A stretch of 64,000 bases of DNA from Anaerocolumna sp. MB42-C2 (GTDB lineage Bacteria > Bacillota > Clostridia > Lachnospirales > Lachnospiraceae): contig NZ_CP133190.1 in the NCBI RefSeq assembly GCF_030913705.1, positions 3,619,501 to 3,683,500 on the forward strand. The letters run 5' to 3'. The position numbers and the translations under genes are program-made. Shown piece by piece: positions 43,746-52,702 of this stretch. A model generated the notes under the pieces. The model was not told where the DNA came from. It saw only the letters and a list, made by a program, of their open reading frames with translations, and made no database searches. How positions within the stretch are numbered: the first letter of the stretch is position 1; each line of letters opens with the position of its first letter.

Positions 43746-45494
43746 ATGAAACGAAAGCTTTTCATTATATTTTTTATGCTGGTACTTTTGCCCACCCTTG
43801 CGCTTTTTTACAGTAATTATCTTAAGACTGAGCGGTCCGCTGCGATCAATGTGAATCAGGCAATGCTTCAGACTTTAAAACAAGTTGATTACAATGTGAA
43901 AAATACCTTGGATAATATGGTCCGGGTTTCGGATACCTTATTTTTTGACAATGAAGTCAAGGCATTTGTGGGGGAGGAAAATAATAATGACCTGATTTTA
44001 CAATTAGAACAGTTAAAAAATCTAAGAAACCAGTTTTATAATATGGAGAGGGATACAGGTTTATATAAAGTCAGGATTTATGTGGATCAAAAGAAGATGG
44101 TATCTACGGAACACGTTAACTTTTTTTCATTAGACAGTATAAAAAATTTACCTTGGTACAAAGAAACTGCCGATAAATGCGGGGCAGTTGACTGGTCTAG
44201 CGTTTACCTGGAAAAGGACATAGCAGGAGAACCTGATCTATGGCTGGTTTCATGCAGACGTGTACTAAAGCATAGTAATAATATATATGATAATGATGGC
44301 ATACTTTCTGTAGATATAAAAGAATCCACACTGTATTCATTTATAAAAGATATACATCTTAGAAAAAGTGAGCAAGTTTTTATTGTAGATAGGGATGGTA
44401 AAATGATTGCCGGGCGGGATGAGTCTAAATTAGGGAAAACTGTAATTGAAGCTTCAGTCCTTGGTCAAATTAACAAGAGTGATAGAGGCATTTTAGAACC
44501 GAAAATAACCAATACGGAAGAATACCTGATCTATACCACAATAGAAAATACCGGGTGGAAGATTGTAGACCGGATAGGGCAGAAATATATATTAGAAAAT
44601 TATTCTTTTTTAGGGGATATGCAATTCGTTTTATTATCCATATTAGTATTGCTGTTGTTTGTTGCGGCATCCTTTGTTATAATTAATAACTTAACTAAAG
44701 AATTAATTACAAGAATGAACCGGATAGCAGAAAAGATAGAAAATGAGGGAATACAGGCAAAAGGGCAGGAATATGATAAAATCAATAAAAGCGATGAATT
44801 GGGTAAAGTGGAAAAACTGGTATATGAAATGATTCAAAGAAGTAAAGAACTGGCGGAAGAATCTTATAAAGTGAAACTGGAAGAGAGGAAAGCACAGTTA
44901 ATGGCTCTGCAGGCCCAGATTAATCCTCATTTTCTGTATAATACTCTGGAATGTATTAATTGGATGGCAATTCGTAAAAATGCATTGGATATAAGTGCCC
45001 TTGTAACAAAATTGGCCAAGTATTTCCGATTGACTCTCAATAAAGGGAAAAGTATCGTAGGAATTGAGGATGAAATTGAGCTAGCTAAAATTTATCTTGC
45101 TATCCAGAATACAAGATTTGATAATGCGATCCAATTTGAGGTCAATATGGATTCTGAGATAGTAAAATATAACATTCCTAAACTTACATTACAGCCAATA
45201 ATGGAAAATGCTGTATTACATGGAATTATGAAAAAACCTGAGAAAAAGGGCAACCTTACAATTACCGCCAAAGTATATAAAGATGATATACTTATCATTA
45301 TAGAGGATGACGGAGTTGGGATAGAAGATGAAAAATTGAGGGACCTACTAAGTAAACAACAGTCGGAGCATTACGGTCTGTTTAATGTTGAGGAGCGGAT
45401 AAAGCTGTACTTCGGGGAAAGTTATGGCATCTCGATCCAATCTGAAATAGAGAAAGGGACAAAAGTGACTCTAAGAATAGGCAAAATGATATAA
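43746..45494 (+). CDS. Sensor histidine kinase, YesM type
   Basis: A 582-residue membrane kinase. First helix about 8-24, extracellular Cache-like sensor (about 30-285), second helix about 293-315, HAMP linker, then His_kinase with the phospho-acceptor His395 in INPHFLYNTLECINW, and a HATPase_c domain (IMENAVLHGI N-box, DDGVGI, GLFNVEERI). It likely senses the sugar outside, directly or with the binding protein, and phosphorylates the YesN regulator made from the gene before. ATG 43746 with GGAAGGA upstream is preferred over 43728. It is the last gene of the operon, ended by the terminator at 45519. Confidence 0.93.
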   Translation: MKRKLFIIFFMLVLLPTLALFYSNYLKTERSAAINVNQAMLQTLKQVDYNVKNTLDNMVRVSDTLFFDNEVKAFVGEENNNDLILQLEQLKNLRNQFYNMERDTGLYKVRIYVDQKKMVSTEHVNFFSLDSIKNLPWYKETADKCGAVDWSSVYLEKDIAGEPDLWLVSCRRVLKHSNNIYDNDGILSVDIKESTLYSFIKDIHLRKSEQVFIVDRDGKMIAGRDESKLGKTVIEASVLGQINKSDRGILEPKITNTEEYLIYTTIENTGWKIVDRIGQKYILENYSFLGDMQFVLLSILVLLLFVAASFVIINNLTKELITRMNRIAEKIENEGIQAKGQEYDKINKSDELGKVEKLVYEMIQRSKELAEESYKVKLEERKAQLMALQAQINPHFLYNTLECINWMAIRKNALDISALVTKLAKYFRLTLNKGKSIVGIEDEIELAKIYLAIQNTRFDNAIQFEVNMDSEIVKYNIPKLTLQPIMENAVLHGIMKKPEKKGNLTITAKVYKDDILIIIEDDGVGIEDEKLRDLLSKQQSEHYGLFNVEERIKLYFGESYGISIQSEIEKGTKVTLRIGKMI

Positions 45495-45518
45495 GGATAA
45501 AGGATAGCCCATCAACAT

Positions 45519-45562
45519 AAAAACTGCCGCAAATAGAGAGATACTATTCTGCGGCGGTTTTT
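45519..45562. terminator. Bidirectional terminator of the sugar operon and lacI-type gene
   Basis: AAAAACTGCCGCA (45519-45531) and TGCGGCGGTTTTT (45550-45562) are perfect inverted repeats, with A-run and T-run at the two ends, so it works on both strands between the convergent genes. Confidence 0.92.
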
Positions 45563-45572
45563 ACGTCTTCCT

Positions 45573-46583
45573 TTATTTTTTAAGTAATGTAGAGCCTCTT
45601 ACAATTAGTTCGGTACCTAATATAATTTGCTTGTCTTCTAAAAATGGCTTATCGATCTTTTCTACCAGAAGTTCACAGGACTGGAAGCCCAGCTGGTAAG
45701 AAGGCTGTTCGATTGTTGTTATCTGAGGTTCCGTCATTGTGGATAACTCGATATTATCAAAACCGACTACGGATACATCCTCCGGTATGGAAAGTCCGAG
45801 TTTTCTTGCCCCATTCATTATACTTACTGCAAATACATCTGATGCTGCAAAAAAGGCATCCGGATGATCGGGCAGACTTAAAATGTGCATAGCATTGGAC
45901 AATGCCAGACTGTAGTTAATGGAGGAAATATGTGCAATCCAGGATTCATTTACCGTCAAACCGGCTTCTTCTAATGCTTCGCGATAACCCTGTTCCCGAT
46001 GTCTGGCGTATTTGTGTTTCGGAGAACAATTTATCATACCTATCTTTTTACAGCCGGAAGATATCAGGTAATTCACTGCGGTTTTTGCTGCAGCAACATC
46101 ATCAATACTTACAAAAGGTACATTATATTCCTCACAATATTCGGAGCACATTACCACAGGACAACGAAAAGATAGTTCTTCGATCAGATTAGGATGGGGT
46201 ACGGAGGAAAGCAGAATAATACCTGCAATTGAGTTATTTTTAAGTATATTCATATAATCACTGCTATCGGTATAAAAAGCTTTAGCCTGTAAAAGCAAAA
46301 CATCGTATCCGTGGTCATGGGCCGATCTTTGAACTCCATTGATAACCAAACTGTTAAACGGATTATCGAATTCCGGTACGCACATGAGTATAACATTGCT
46401 ATTAGCATCAGATAAAGGTGATGGGGATTTTGGTAAAAAATTAAGTTCCTCCATTACTGCTAAAACGCGCTGCCTGGTTTCCGCTTTTACAGAGTCTTTG
46501 TGATTGATTATTCTGGACACGGTTGCAATGGATACATTCGCCTTAGCCGCTATTTCTTCTATAGTAATAGTACTTCTCTTCAT
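45573..46583 (-). CDS. LacI-family transcriptional regulator
   Basis: A 336-residue repressor. The N-terminal LacI helix-turn-helix reads ITIEEIAAKANVSIATVSRIIN, followed by the hinge helix (TRQRVLAVMEELNF) and a periplasmic-binding-protein-like sugar domain (about 60-336) with PVVMCSEY, VSIDDVAAAKTAV and VSVVGFDNIELS. It is divergent from the Gfo/Idh gene and convergent with the YesM gene, so it could repress either. Two GTAAA...TTTAC palindromes in the 735-bp upstream gap are candidate operators. Confidence 0.93.
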   Translation of the reverse strand: MKRSTITIEEIAAKANVSIATVSRIINHKDSVKAETRQRVLAVMEELNFLPKSPSPLSDANSNVILMCVPEFDNPFNSLVINGVQRSAHDHGYDVLLLQAKAFYTDSSDYMNILKNNSIAGIILLSSVPHPNLIEELSFRCPVVMCSEYCEEYNVPFVSIDDVAAAKTAVNYLISSGCKKIGMINCSPKHKYARHREQGYREALEEAGLTVNESWIAHISSINYSLALSNAMHILSLPDHPDAFFAASDVFAVSIMNGARKLGLSIPEDVSVVGFDNIELSTMTEPQITTIEQPSYQLGFQSCELLVEKIDKPFLEDKQIILGTELIVRGSTLLKK

Positions 46584-46690
46584 AACAATCTCCTGTAAAA
46601 ATAATAGATATTACTTCAATATAGTATATCTTTAAATGTAAATAATGTAAAGAGATATTTCCACTTACAACGTCGGAAAGAATAAATCGT

Positions 46691-46738
46691 GTTACTGTTC
46701 GCGGAACTGCTGCTTTTTGCATGGGAGTGAACAGTAAC
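46691..46738. repeat. Inverted repeat in the lacI-dehydrogenase gap
   Basis: GTTACTGTTC (46691-46700) and GAACAGTAAC (46729-46738), perfect 10-bp arms, 28-base loop. Function unknown. Confidence 0.5.
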
Positions 46739-46856
46739 TAAATCGTACTAGCTCCGGGGATTGTCTTGGATTAAGGAACAGTGCCTTACAAAACGGTGTT
46801 TTATCTGAGGGTAAGAACCAATTAAGGATACGTCATGGAAAATAATATGATTAAAA

Positions 46857-46868
46857 TGTAAATTTACA
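46857..46868. promoter_or_regulatory. Candidate LacI-type operator
   Basis: TGTAAATTTACA, a perfect 12-bp palindrome. A related site GTAAAGTTTAC lies at 47041-47051 next to the promoter of the dehydrogenase gene. Confidence 0.4.
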
Positions 46869-47004
46869 GTAAAATATAAAATAATCATTTAATTTAAAAA
46901 CTAAAAAAGGTAAACAGAAAGAATAACAAAAAAAGTTTTGTTTTTTATCCGAACGGCAATTGTTAAAAGTGCATTGTATCAGTAAGTTAAAAGCGAAAAA
47001 ACTA

Positions 47005-47051
47005 TTGACAATATAAAAAGGCACATGTAAAATAAATAATGTAAAGTTTAC
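47005..47051 (+). promoter_or_regulatory. Promoter and candidate operator of the Gfo/Idh gene
   Basis: Perfect TTGACA (47005-47010), 17-bp spacer, TAAAAT (47028-47033). Just downstream, GTAAAGTTTAC (47041-47051) is a palindrome at the expected start of transcription, where a LacI-type repressor could block it. Confidence 0.55.
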
Positions 47052-47102
47052 GTAAGAAATAAATTATTACAGAAAATATCATAATATTTTATAATATAAC
47101 AT

Positions 47103-47232
47103 GATGCAGAGTATAGTTCGATGAGTAACTGTATGAAGTTGTTGGTACTTAGGGCATGTATTTGGGTGCCTTCTTACCACTACGAACTTTATCCGAGCGA
47201 GAGAGTGTTATGAATGAACTATACTCTGCGTC
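47103..47232. repeat. 130-bp element with 17-bp terminal inverted repeats
   Basis: GATGCAGAGTATAGTTC (47103-47119) and GAACTATACTCTGCGTC (47216-47232) match with one mismatch. An inner helix is possible between AAGTTGTTGGTA (around 47137) and TACCACTACGAACTT (around 47175). It lies in the leader of the dehydrogenase gene. It could be a small non-autonomous repeat element or a structured leader RNA; no coding region is in it. Confidence 0.6.
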
Positions 47233-47318
47233 ACGTGGTCAAAATATAAATTGTGCAAAAATTGAGGTATAAAATTGGCTTTTGAGACTCGAATCATAAA
47301 GTAAAAGGAGACAACTAT

Positions 47319-48473
47319 ATGGGAGAAAAGGTTTTACGGATTGGAGTAATAGGTACAGGATTTATCGGAAAACAACATATTGAAGCGATTCGTAGAATTC
47401 CTGGTGCGGAAGTTGTGGCGGTAGCTGACAGCAACGGAGAAATGGTTAAATCGGTTAGTGAACAGCTTCATATCCCATCTTATTATTCTGATTATACAGA
47501 ACTGTTAAAGAAAAAAGATATAGATATTGTTCATAACTGTACACCAAGCGCATTGCATTTTGAAATAAATAAGGCGGTTATGAAGAGCGGTAAACATGTC
47601 TATTGTGAAAAACCCTTGACATTAAATACTAAGGAATCAGAGGAACTGGTTCAGCTTTCCAAAGAAAAAGGTATTGCGGCAGGTGCTAATTTTAACTACA
47701 GGCATAATGCCATGGTTCAGGAAATGCATGAACGTGTGAAGAATAACAGCATAGGAGAAATACTTGTTGTGCATGGGCAATATCTCCAGGATTGGCTTTT
47801 ATATGATACAGATTATGACTGGAGGCTGGATCCTAAGCTTGGAGGCGAGTCCAGAGCTGTTTCCGATATTGGCTCCCATTGTTTTGATACCATGCAATAC
47901 ATATTAAATAAAAAGATTATTTCCGTTTATGCCAATTTAATAACAGTATATCCGATTCGTAAACGGACGGAAAAAGTAGGAGGAACCTATTCAAACCAAC
48001 AGGGCAAGGTTTTGGAAGAAGTTTCCATTCATTCAGAAGATGTTGCTTTTATTATGATAAAGTTTGAAAACGGAACCCAGGGGTTAATTAATTTATCTCA
48101 AGTAGGAGCCGGTAAAAAAAATGGGTTGTCGGTAACGATAAGTGGAAGTACTGCATCTCTTGAGTGGGAGCAGGAAAGACCCGATAAATTATGGGTAGGG
48201 CACCGGGATTCCGGCAACGAAGAAATCTATGCATCCTCAGGTTTTTTAACCGGTGCGGCAAAACGGTACGCACTTCTGCCAAACGGTCACCCATTAGGGT
48301 GGACAGATGCCCTAAAATGTGCCATACAATCATTTTATGAAGCTATTTTACATGATACCTATCAGGAAGATAAACAAAATTATGCTACGTTTGCAGATGG
48401 TCATTATATTATGAAACTGGTTGAGGCGTGTCTAATAAGCAGCCAACATAAGGAATGGGTTGATATACAATAA
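47319..48473 (+). CDS. Gfo/Idh/MocA-family NAD(P)-dependent dehydrogenase
   Basis: A 384-residue sugar or inositol dehydrogenase-like oxidoreductase. The NAD(P)-binding motif is GVIGTGFIGKQHIEAI (about 9-24); the active-site CEKPLTLN (Lys in EKP) is at about 96; the C-terminal beta-sheet domain has SRAVSDIGSHCFDTMQYI, with the usual Asp and His. It would oxidise or epimerise a sugar hydroxyl. AAAGGAG precedes the ATG. It is controlled from the shared gap with the LacI-type gene and may work with the FAD oxidoreductase of the neighbouring operon. Confidence 0.92.
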   Translation: MGEKVLRIGVIGTGFIGKQHIEAIRRIPGAEVVAVADSNGEMVKSVSEQLHIPSYYSDYTELLKKKDIDIVHNCTPSALHFEINKAVMKSGKHVYCEKPLTLNTKESEELVQLSKEKGIAAGANFNYRHNAMVQEMHERVKNNSIGEILVVHGQYLQDWLLYDTDYDWRLDPKLGGESRAVSDIGSHCFDTMQYILNKKIISVYANLITVYPIRKRTEKVGGTYSNQQGKVLEEVSIHSEDVAFIMIKFENGTQGLINLSQVGAGKKNGLSVTISGSTASLEWEQERPDKLWVGHRDSGNEEIYASSGFLTGAAKRYALLPNGHPLGWTDALKCAIQSFYEAILHDTYQEDKQNYATFADGHYIMKLVEACLISSQHKEWVDIQ

Positions 48474-48533
48474 TTGGGGAGCATTATGCCCTGTCAGCCT
48501 GTCCTAAAAGGGTCGATATCAGTAACGGTTTTG

Positions 48534-49328
48534 TTATTCCACATTCTTTTGGCCGTATATCACAACAGTTACAATTGAAACAAGAACAAGCACGGTATTG
48601 GCAGCAATGGTTCCCGGCCAGGTCATAGTATTAGTACCAAAGATGGGGGATGCTGCATTGAACATGGTGTGGAATAATACACACATAAACACACAGCCTT
48701 TTCCTGATATTTTATAGATTGCCCCGTTAAAAAACCGAAATGACATGAGTTGAACTGCAAACATCCAGAAGTTAATGAGTCCCTCTCCGTGGTTCGTTCC
48801 TGGAAGGAAGAAGAGAGGTATGTGCCAGAACATCCATATAATTCCAACTAAAACAGAAGATAAAACATAGCCGTATTTTTTATCGAGTTCAGGCTGCAAT
48901 AAGAGCATCCATCCGGCTTCCTCCAATCCGCCGATAATAAGATTACCAGGCAGAGAAAGGAATAAGGTATAAAATGGTAACATCATTTCCGTGCGGCCAG
49001 AAACTGCTATATGTATCAAAAAATATAGTGCAAGTCCTGCAGCAACGAACAAATAAATAAATATGTTATTTTTGATGTAGAAAACGGTTTTCAGCCATTC
49101 CTTGAAATTTAGTATTTTGTTATTTTTCTTCAGAACGATATAGGAAGCAATAGCGGGTGATAAAATATAGACGGCAAAAGGAATATTCATCCCGAATTCC
49201 TTTACTGAGTGGACCCAATTGTGAACCGAATATCCGAATTGTCCAAGCACAATTAAGGAACCTGACACAAGATAAGCTATACAAAATGTCAGCAGTGTAA
49301 ATTGTACTATGATTTTTTTGTCTGACAT
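48534..49328 (-). CDS. CPBP-family intramembrane protease-like protein
   Basis: A 264-residue membrane protein with about eight helices, of the CAAX-protease/bacteriocin-processing (Abi/CPBP) family. Motif 1 is GLEEAGWMLLLQPEL, with both Glu but Met where most members have Arg (EExxxR). Motif 2 is MFWHIPLFF with the catalytic-type His, and motif 3 VLFHTMFNA. It could process prenylated or peptide substrates or give immunity to a bacteriocin; the missing Arg makes activity less certain. It stands alone, convergent with the Gfo/Idh gene. Confidence 0.82.
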   Translation of the reverse strand: MSDKKIIVQFTLLTFCIAYLVSGSLIVLGQFGYSVHNWVHSVKEFGMNIPFAVYILSPAIASYIVLKKNNKILNFKEWLKTVFYIKNNIFIYLFVAAGLALYFLIHIAVSGRTEMMLPFYTLFLSLPGNLIIGGLEEAGWMLLLQPELDKKYGYVLSSVLVGIIWMFWHIPLFFLPGTNHGEGLINFWMFAVQLMSFRFFNGAIYKISGKGCVFMCVLFHTMFNAASPIFGTNTMTWPGTIAANTVLVLVSIVTVVIYGQKNVE

Positions 49329-49669
49329 GATTTCTTCACCTCACAAATAGAAATACTCTTCCTTTTTATATTTCAATACAAACTCCCATTAAAACTTATT
49401 ATATCCATATTAACATATTAATCCAGCTCTGTCATCTCCGCTTTTTCTTATCTCTCTGTTTGACAGGGGATAACATAAGCTCTGACAAACGGAAAATGGA
49501 CAAGCCATAAATACAGAGAAAAGTTTTATTATTTCAGAATGAAATTTGCTTGTACAGACATCTTCTTGTAGAAAAAAGCTGTCGTCATATACTTTAAATG
49601 TTATAATGGTAATGATCTTAAAAATAATCTAATTACCTGGATTTAAGGAGTAAGGAGAAAGAAAATCAG
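49329..49669. other. Divergent intergenic region
   Basis: Between the CPBP gene and the Cys-rich gene. A TATAAT-like sequence around 49601 is a possible -10 for the latter; the -35 is not clear. Nothing else recognised. Confidence 0.3.
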
Positions 49670-49942
49670 ATGAAAGAACAGGAATACAGTGCAGCTAATT
49701 ACTGCAAAAAATGTCTGCTAAAAGATATGCCGGAAAATGTTTATTTTAAAAATCTGTATGATTATATTGAAACATTAAGTGATGATATAAAAGCAGATAC
49801 AAAAGAATATGAAAGAAGATTAAATATATGCAAAGAGTGTGATAATCTGCTAAATGGTATGTGCCGAATCTGCGGCTGTTTTATAGAACTGAGGGCTGTG
49901 ATAGAAAAGAATTATTGTCCGGATATGGATAAGAAGTGGTAA
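49670..49942 (+). CDS. Small Cys-rich protein (DUF6171-like)
   Basis: A 90-residue cytoplasmic protein with Cys pairs at both ends: YCKKCLLKDMPE near residue 12, and ICKECDNLLNGMCRICGCFIELR near 54-75, plus a last Cys in NYCPDMDKKW. The spacing suggests two zinc or Fe-S sites on a helical scaffold. This layout matches what I recall as DUF6171 in Lachnospiraceae; function unknown. Good AAGGAG ribosome site. Monocistronic. Confidence 0.72.
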   Translation: MKEQEYSAANYCKKCLLKDMPENVYFKNLYDYIETLSDDIKADTKEYERRLNICKECDNLLNGMCRICGCFIELRAVIEKNYCPDMDKKW

Positions 49943-50116
49943 CTGATAGAAGCATGTAAAATACAATAGGAACAGCTGGGGAGTCATTGCATAAAATACA
50001 TTTTTGTACATATCATAACGAAATAGGAATGATCGGGTAAATAATAGCATATTCCATATAAAGACACTGTTAGAGTAATATTAACAGATACATTTATAGA
50101 AGAAAGGAAGAGGGGT

Positions 50117-51352
50117 ATGGGGTATTTTACCAAAATATTTACGGGCCGCGGTATAAATTCCATTTATGCACAGTACTTATCTTTTTGTATTATGATTTTA
50201 ATTCTTACTTTATTATGTTTCATCCTAAATTTTATTATCAAAAAAGTGATACTAAAACTAATCACCAAACTGATTGAAAGTAATAATCATAGATGGGATA
50301 ATATTATGTTGGATCGGCAGGTCTTTAAGAGGCTTTCCTACATTGTTCCGGCTATCGTTGTTTATAATGCGGCACCGCTGTTTTATCAGTACGAAACAAT
50401 TATTAAGCGTTTTACCTTAACCTATATTTTCCTTATAGCAATATTTGTGCTAAATTCAGCCTTAGATTCCGCTAATGATATTTATAATCTATACCCAATA
50501 TCCAGAATTCGGCCGATAAAAGGTCTGATTCAGGTGGTTAAAATTGCTGTATATATTATTGTGGGTATTATTATTATAGCAAATCTCCTGGGGCAAAGTC
50601 CTATTGCGCTTTTAAGCGGAATCGGTGCTTTGACGGCAGTATTCTCCCTGGTATTTAAGGATTCCATATTAGGGTTTGTTGCCGGTATACAATTAACGTC
50701 CAATAAAATGCTTCAAATAGGAGACTGGATTGAGATGGATAAATACGGTGCGGATGGCGAAGTAATGGAAGTAACACTGAATACGGTGAAAGTTCAGAAT
50801 TTTGACAAAACCATAGTAACCATACCGGCTTATGCCTTGGTCTCCGATTCCTTTAAAAACTGGAGAGGAATGCAGGAATCAGGCGGAAGGCGTATTAAAA
50901 GGGCGGTCTATATGGATACCACAAGTATTTGTTTCTGTACACCTGAGATGATCGAAAGATTCAGACAAATCCATTATCTTAAAGGTTATATCCATAAAAA
51001 AGAAGAAGAACTTAAGAAGTTTAATATGGAGGCCGGAGCAGAAAGTGATATGCCGGTTAACGGCAGGCACCTGACTAATATCGAAATCTTTCGAATTTAT
51101 ATATTAAATTACATTGAGAATTATCCGGGTATACGTAAGGAAATGCCCCATATCGTAAGGCAGCTGCCCCCCGGGGAGTTTGGATTACCCCTGGAGATCT
51201 ATGCATTCACAGGATATACCGACTGGGTGAATTACGAAAACCTGCAAGCGGACATTTTTGACCATATTCTTTCCGTAGCGGCAGAATTTGGTCTTCGGAT
51301 TTTTCAGAACCCAACCGGACAGGATTTAAGGATCTGGGGAAAACAAGAATAA
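50117..51352 (+). CDS. Mechanosensitive ion channel, MscS family
   Basis: A 411-residue channel that releases solutes upon osmotic down-shock. Three or more N-terminal helices (about 15-40, 100-118, 140-160) lead to the pore helix IALLSGIGALTAVFSLVFKD, and the MscS beta-domain (GDWIEMDKYGADGEVMEVTLNTVKVQNFD). The C-terminal domain (about 260-410) is longer than in E. coli MscS. AAAGGAAGAGGGG ribosome site. Transcribed alone or with the nitronate monooxygenase gene 122 bp downstream. Confidence 0.92.
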   Translation: MGYFTKIFTGRGINSIYAQYLSFCIMILILTLLCFILNFIIKKVILKLITKLIESNNHRWDNIMLDRQVFKRLSYIVPAIVVYNAAPLFYQYETIIKRFTLTYIFLIAIFVLNSALDSANDIYNLYPISRIRPIKGLIQVVKIAVYIIVGIIIIANLLGQSPIALLSGIGALTAVFSLVFKDSILGFVAGIQLTSNKMLQIGDWIEMDKYGADGEVMEVTLNTVKVQNFDKTIVTIPAYALVSDSFKNWRGMQESGGRRIKRAVYMDTTSICFCTPEMIERFRQIHYLKGYIHKKEEELKKFNMEAGAESDMPVNGRHLTNIEIFRIYILNYIENYPGIRKEMPHIVRQLPPGEFGLPLEIYAFTGYTDWVNYENLQADIFDHILSVAAEFGLRIFQNPTGQDLRIWGKQE

Positions 51353-51474
51353 AAAAGTGGTATAAGCTTTGCAAGATTTACCGAAAATCTGTGTATAAAC
51401 TTATTGAAACAAATTATTCGTTTCTTTAAGGAATGAATTGTAAATATATGCAATAAGCATGGAAAAGAGGTAAC

Positions 51475-52527
51475 ATGTATAAAGCACTCAGAATAGGTAA
51501 TCTTACAGCGAAGCTGCCCATTATTCAGGGCGGAATGGGAGTTGGAATCAGTTTAAGTAATCTTGCGGGAGCTGTTTCCGCTAAAGGAGGCATTGGGGTA
51601 ATATCCACTGCACAGATCGGATTTACGGAACCTGACTTTGACCGTAATCCATTGGAAGCCAATCTTAGAATGATTGGAGAACATATTAAACGGGCAAGAA
51701 AATTAGCACCCTCGGGAATATTAGGTGTTAATATCATGGTGGCAACACAAAATTATGCCAGATACGTAAAAGAAGCAATCAAAAACGGGATTGATTTAAT
51801 TATATCGGGAGCAGGGCTTCCCACGGAATTGCCGGAGATCGCCAAAGGCAGTAAGACAAAACTGGTTCCTATTGTATCTTCCCTAAAGGCAGCCAGTGTA
51901 ATATTAAAGATGTGGGATAGAAAAAATAACGTTGCTCCGGATGCCATTATCATTGAAGGACCGAAAGCCGGAGGACATCTCGGTTTTCACCCGGAAGAGC
52001 TGGAGCATATAGATGATGCTGCGTATGATGAAGAGATTAAGTCTATCATTGCATTAACCAAAGATTATGGAACAAAGTACGACAAGGAGATTCCGGTCAT
52101 CGTTGCCGGAGGAATTCAGAATAAACAGGATATGGAGCATTATTTTTCCATAGGAGCAGACGGTATTCAGGTGGCAACAAAATTTGTAACCACAAAAGAA
52201 TGTGATGCGGATATCAAATACAAGCAGGCTTATATCGATAGCAAAGAAGAGGATATTATCATTGTAAAAAGCCCGGTTGGAATGCCTGGACGAGCTATAA
52301 AGAACTCATTTATGGAGAGGGCCGGGTTAGGACGTATCCCTATAAAACGCTGCCATAATTGTATTAAAACCTGTAATCCGGCAGAAACGCCTTACTGTAT
52401 TACAGATGCATTGGCAAATGCAGCAAGGGGTGATCTTGATGAAGCCTTGTTATTCTGCGGCGCTTATGCTTATAAGGAAGACAGAATCAGGACGGTACAG
52501 GATGTATTGGATGATTTTTTTGATTAA
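51475..52527 (+). CDS. Nitronate monooxygenase / FabK-like flavoprotein
   Basis: A 350-residue FMN TIM-barrel enzyme. The N-terminus LPIIQGGMGVGISLSNLAGA, GVNIMVA, the FMN-binding GPKAGGHLGFH, and PVIVAGGIQNKQD with GADGIQVATKFVTTKE are typical of the nitronate monooxygenase (2-nitropropane dioxygenase) family. The related enoyl-ACP reductase FabK is similar in sequence, but FabK would normally sit in a fab cluster, which is absent. A C-terminal Cys-rich tail (CHNCIKTCNPAETPYC) is notable and common in clostridial members. Ends just before the rpsF promoter. Confidence 0.88.
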   Translation: MYKALRIGNLTAKLPIIQGGMGVGISLSNLAGAVSAKGGIGVISTAQIGFTEPDFDRNPLEANLRMIGEHIKRARKLAPSGILGVNIMVATQNYARYVKEAIKNGIDLIISGAGLPTELPEIAKGSKTKLVPIVSSLKAASVILKMWDRKNNVAPDAIIIEGPKAGGHLGFHPEELEHIDDAAYDEEIKSIIALTKDYGTKYDKEIPVIVAGGIQNKQDMEHYFSIGADGIQVATKFVTTKECDADIKYKQAYIDSKEEDIIIVKSPVGMPGRAIKNSFMERAGLGRIPIKRCHNCIKTCNPAETPYCITDALANAARGDLDEALLFCGAYAYKEDRIRTVQDVLDDFFD

Positions 52528-52535
52528 AAAAGTAC

Positions 52536-52564
52536 TTGCCAAGCTTTTATTTCTATGGTAAAAT
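52536..52564 (+). promoter_or_regulatory. Promoter of the rpsF-ssb-rpsR operon
   Basis: TTGCCA (52536-52541), 17-bp spacer, TAAAAT (52559-52564). Confidence 0.65.
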
Positions 52565-52599
52565 ATATATTCGTGATATGTTATACAAAATTTTCCTTG

Positions 52600-52690
52600 C
52601 TCTTTACACACAGATGGATAGTTCGCTATTCCGGATTGTCAACGAACCCACAGCGGGTCGCCATGATAAAGGGCCAGAGACCAGAAGGAG
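52600..52690 (+). promoter_or_regulatory. Possible S6:S18 autoregulatory leader
   Basis: The leader before rpsF has a hairpin ACCC/GGGT near 52645-52660 and a TTCCGG segment. Firmicute rpsF leaders often carry an S6:S18-binding stem-loop with a CCG bulge. I can see the elements but cannot fold it reliably here. Confidence 0.3.
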
Positions 52691-52702
52691 GTGCACACAA
52701 CT

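Noticed and set aside
47040..47320. Known riboswitch before the Gfo/Idh gene
   Set aside because: The 130-bp inverted-repeat element does not contain motifs of any riboswitch that I know.
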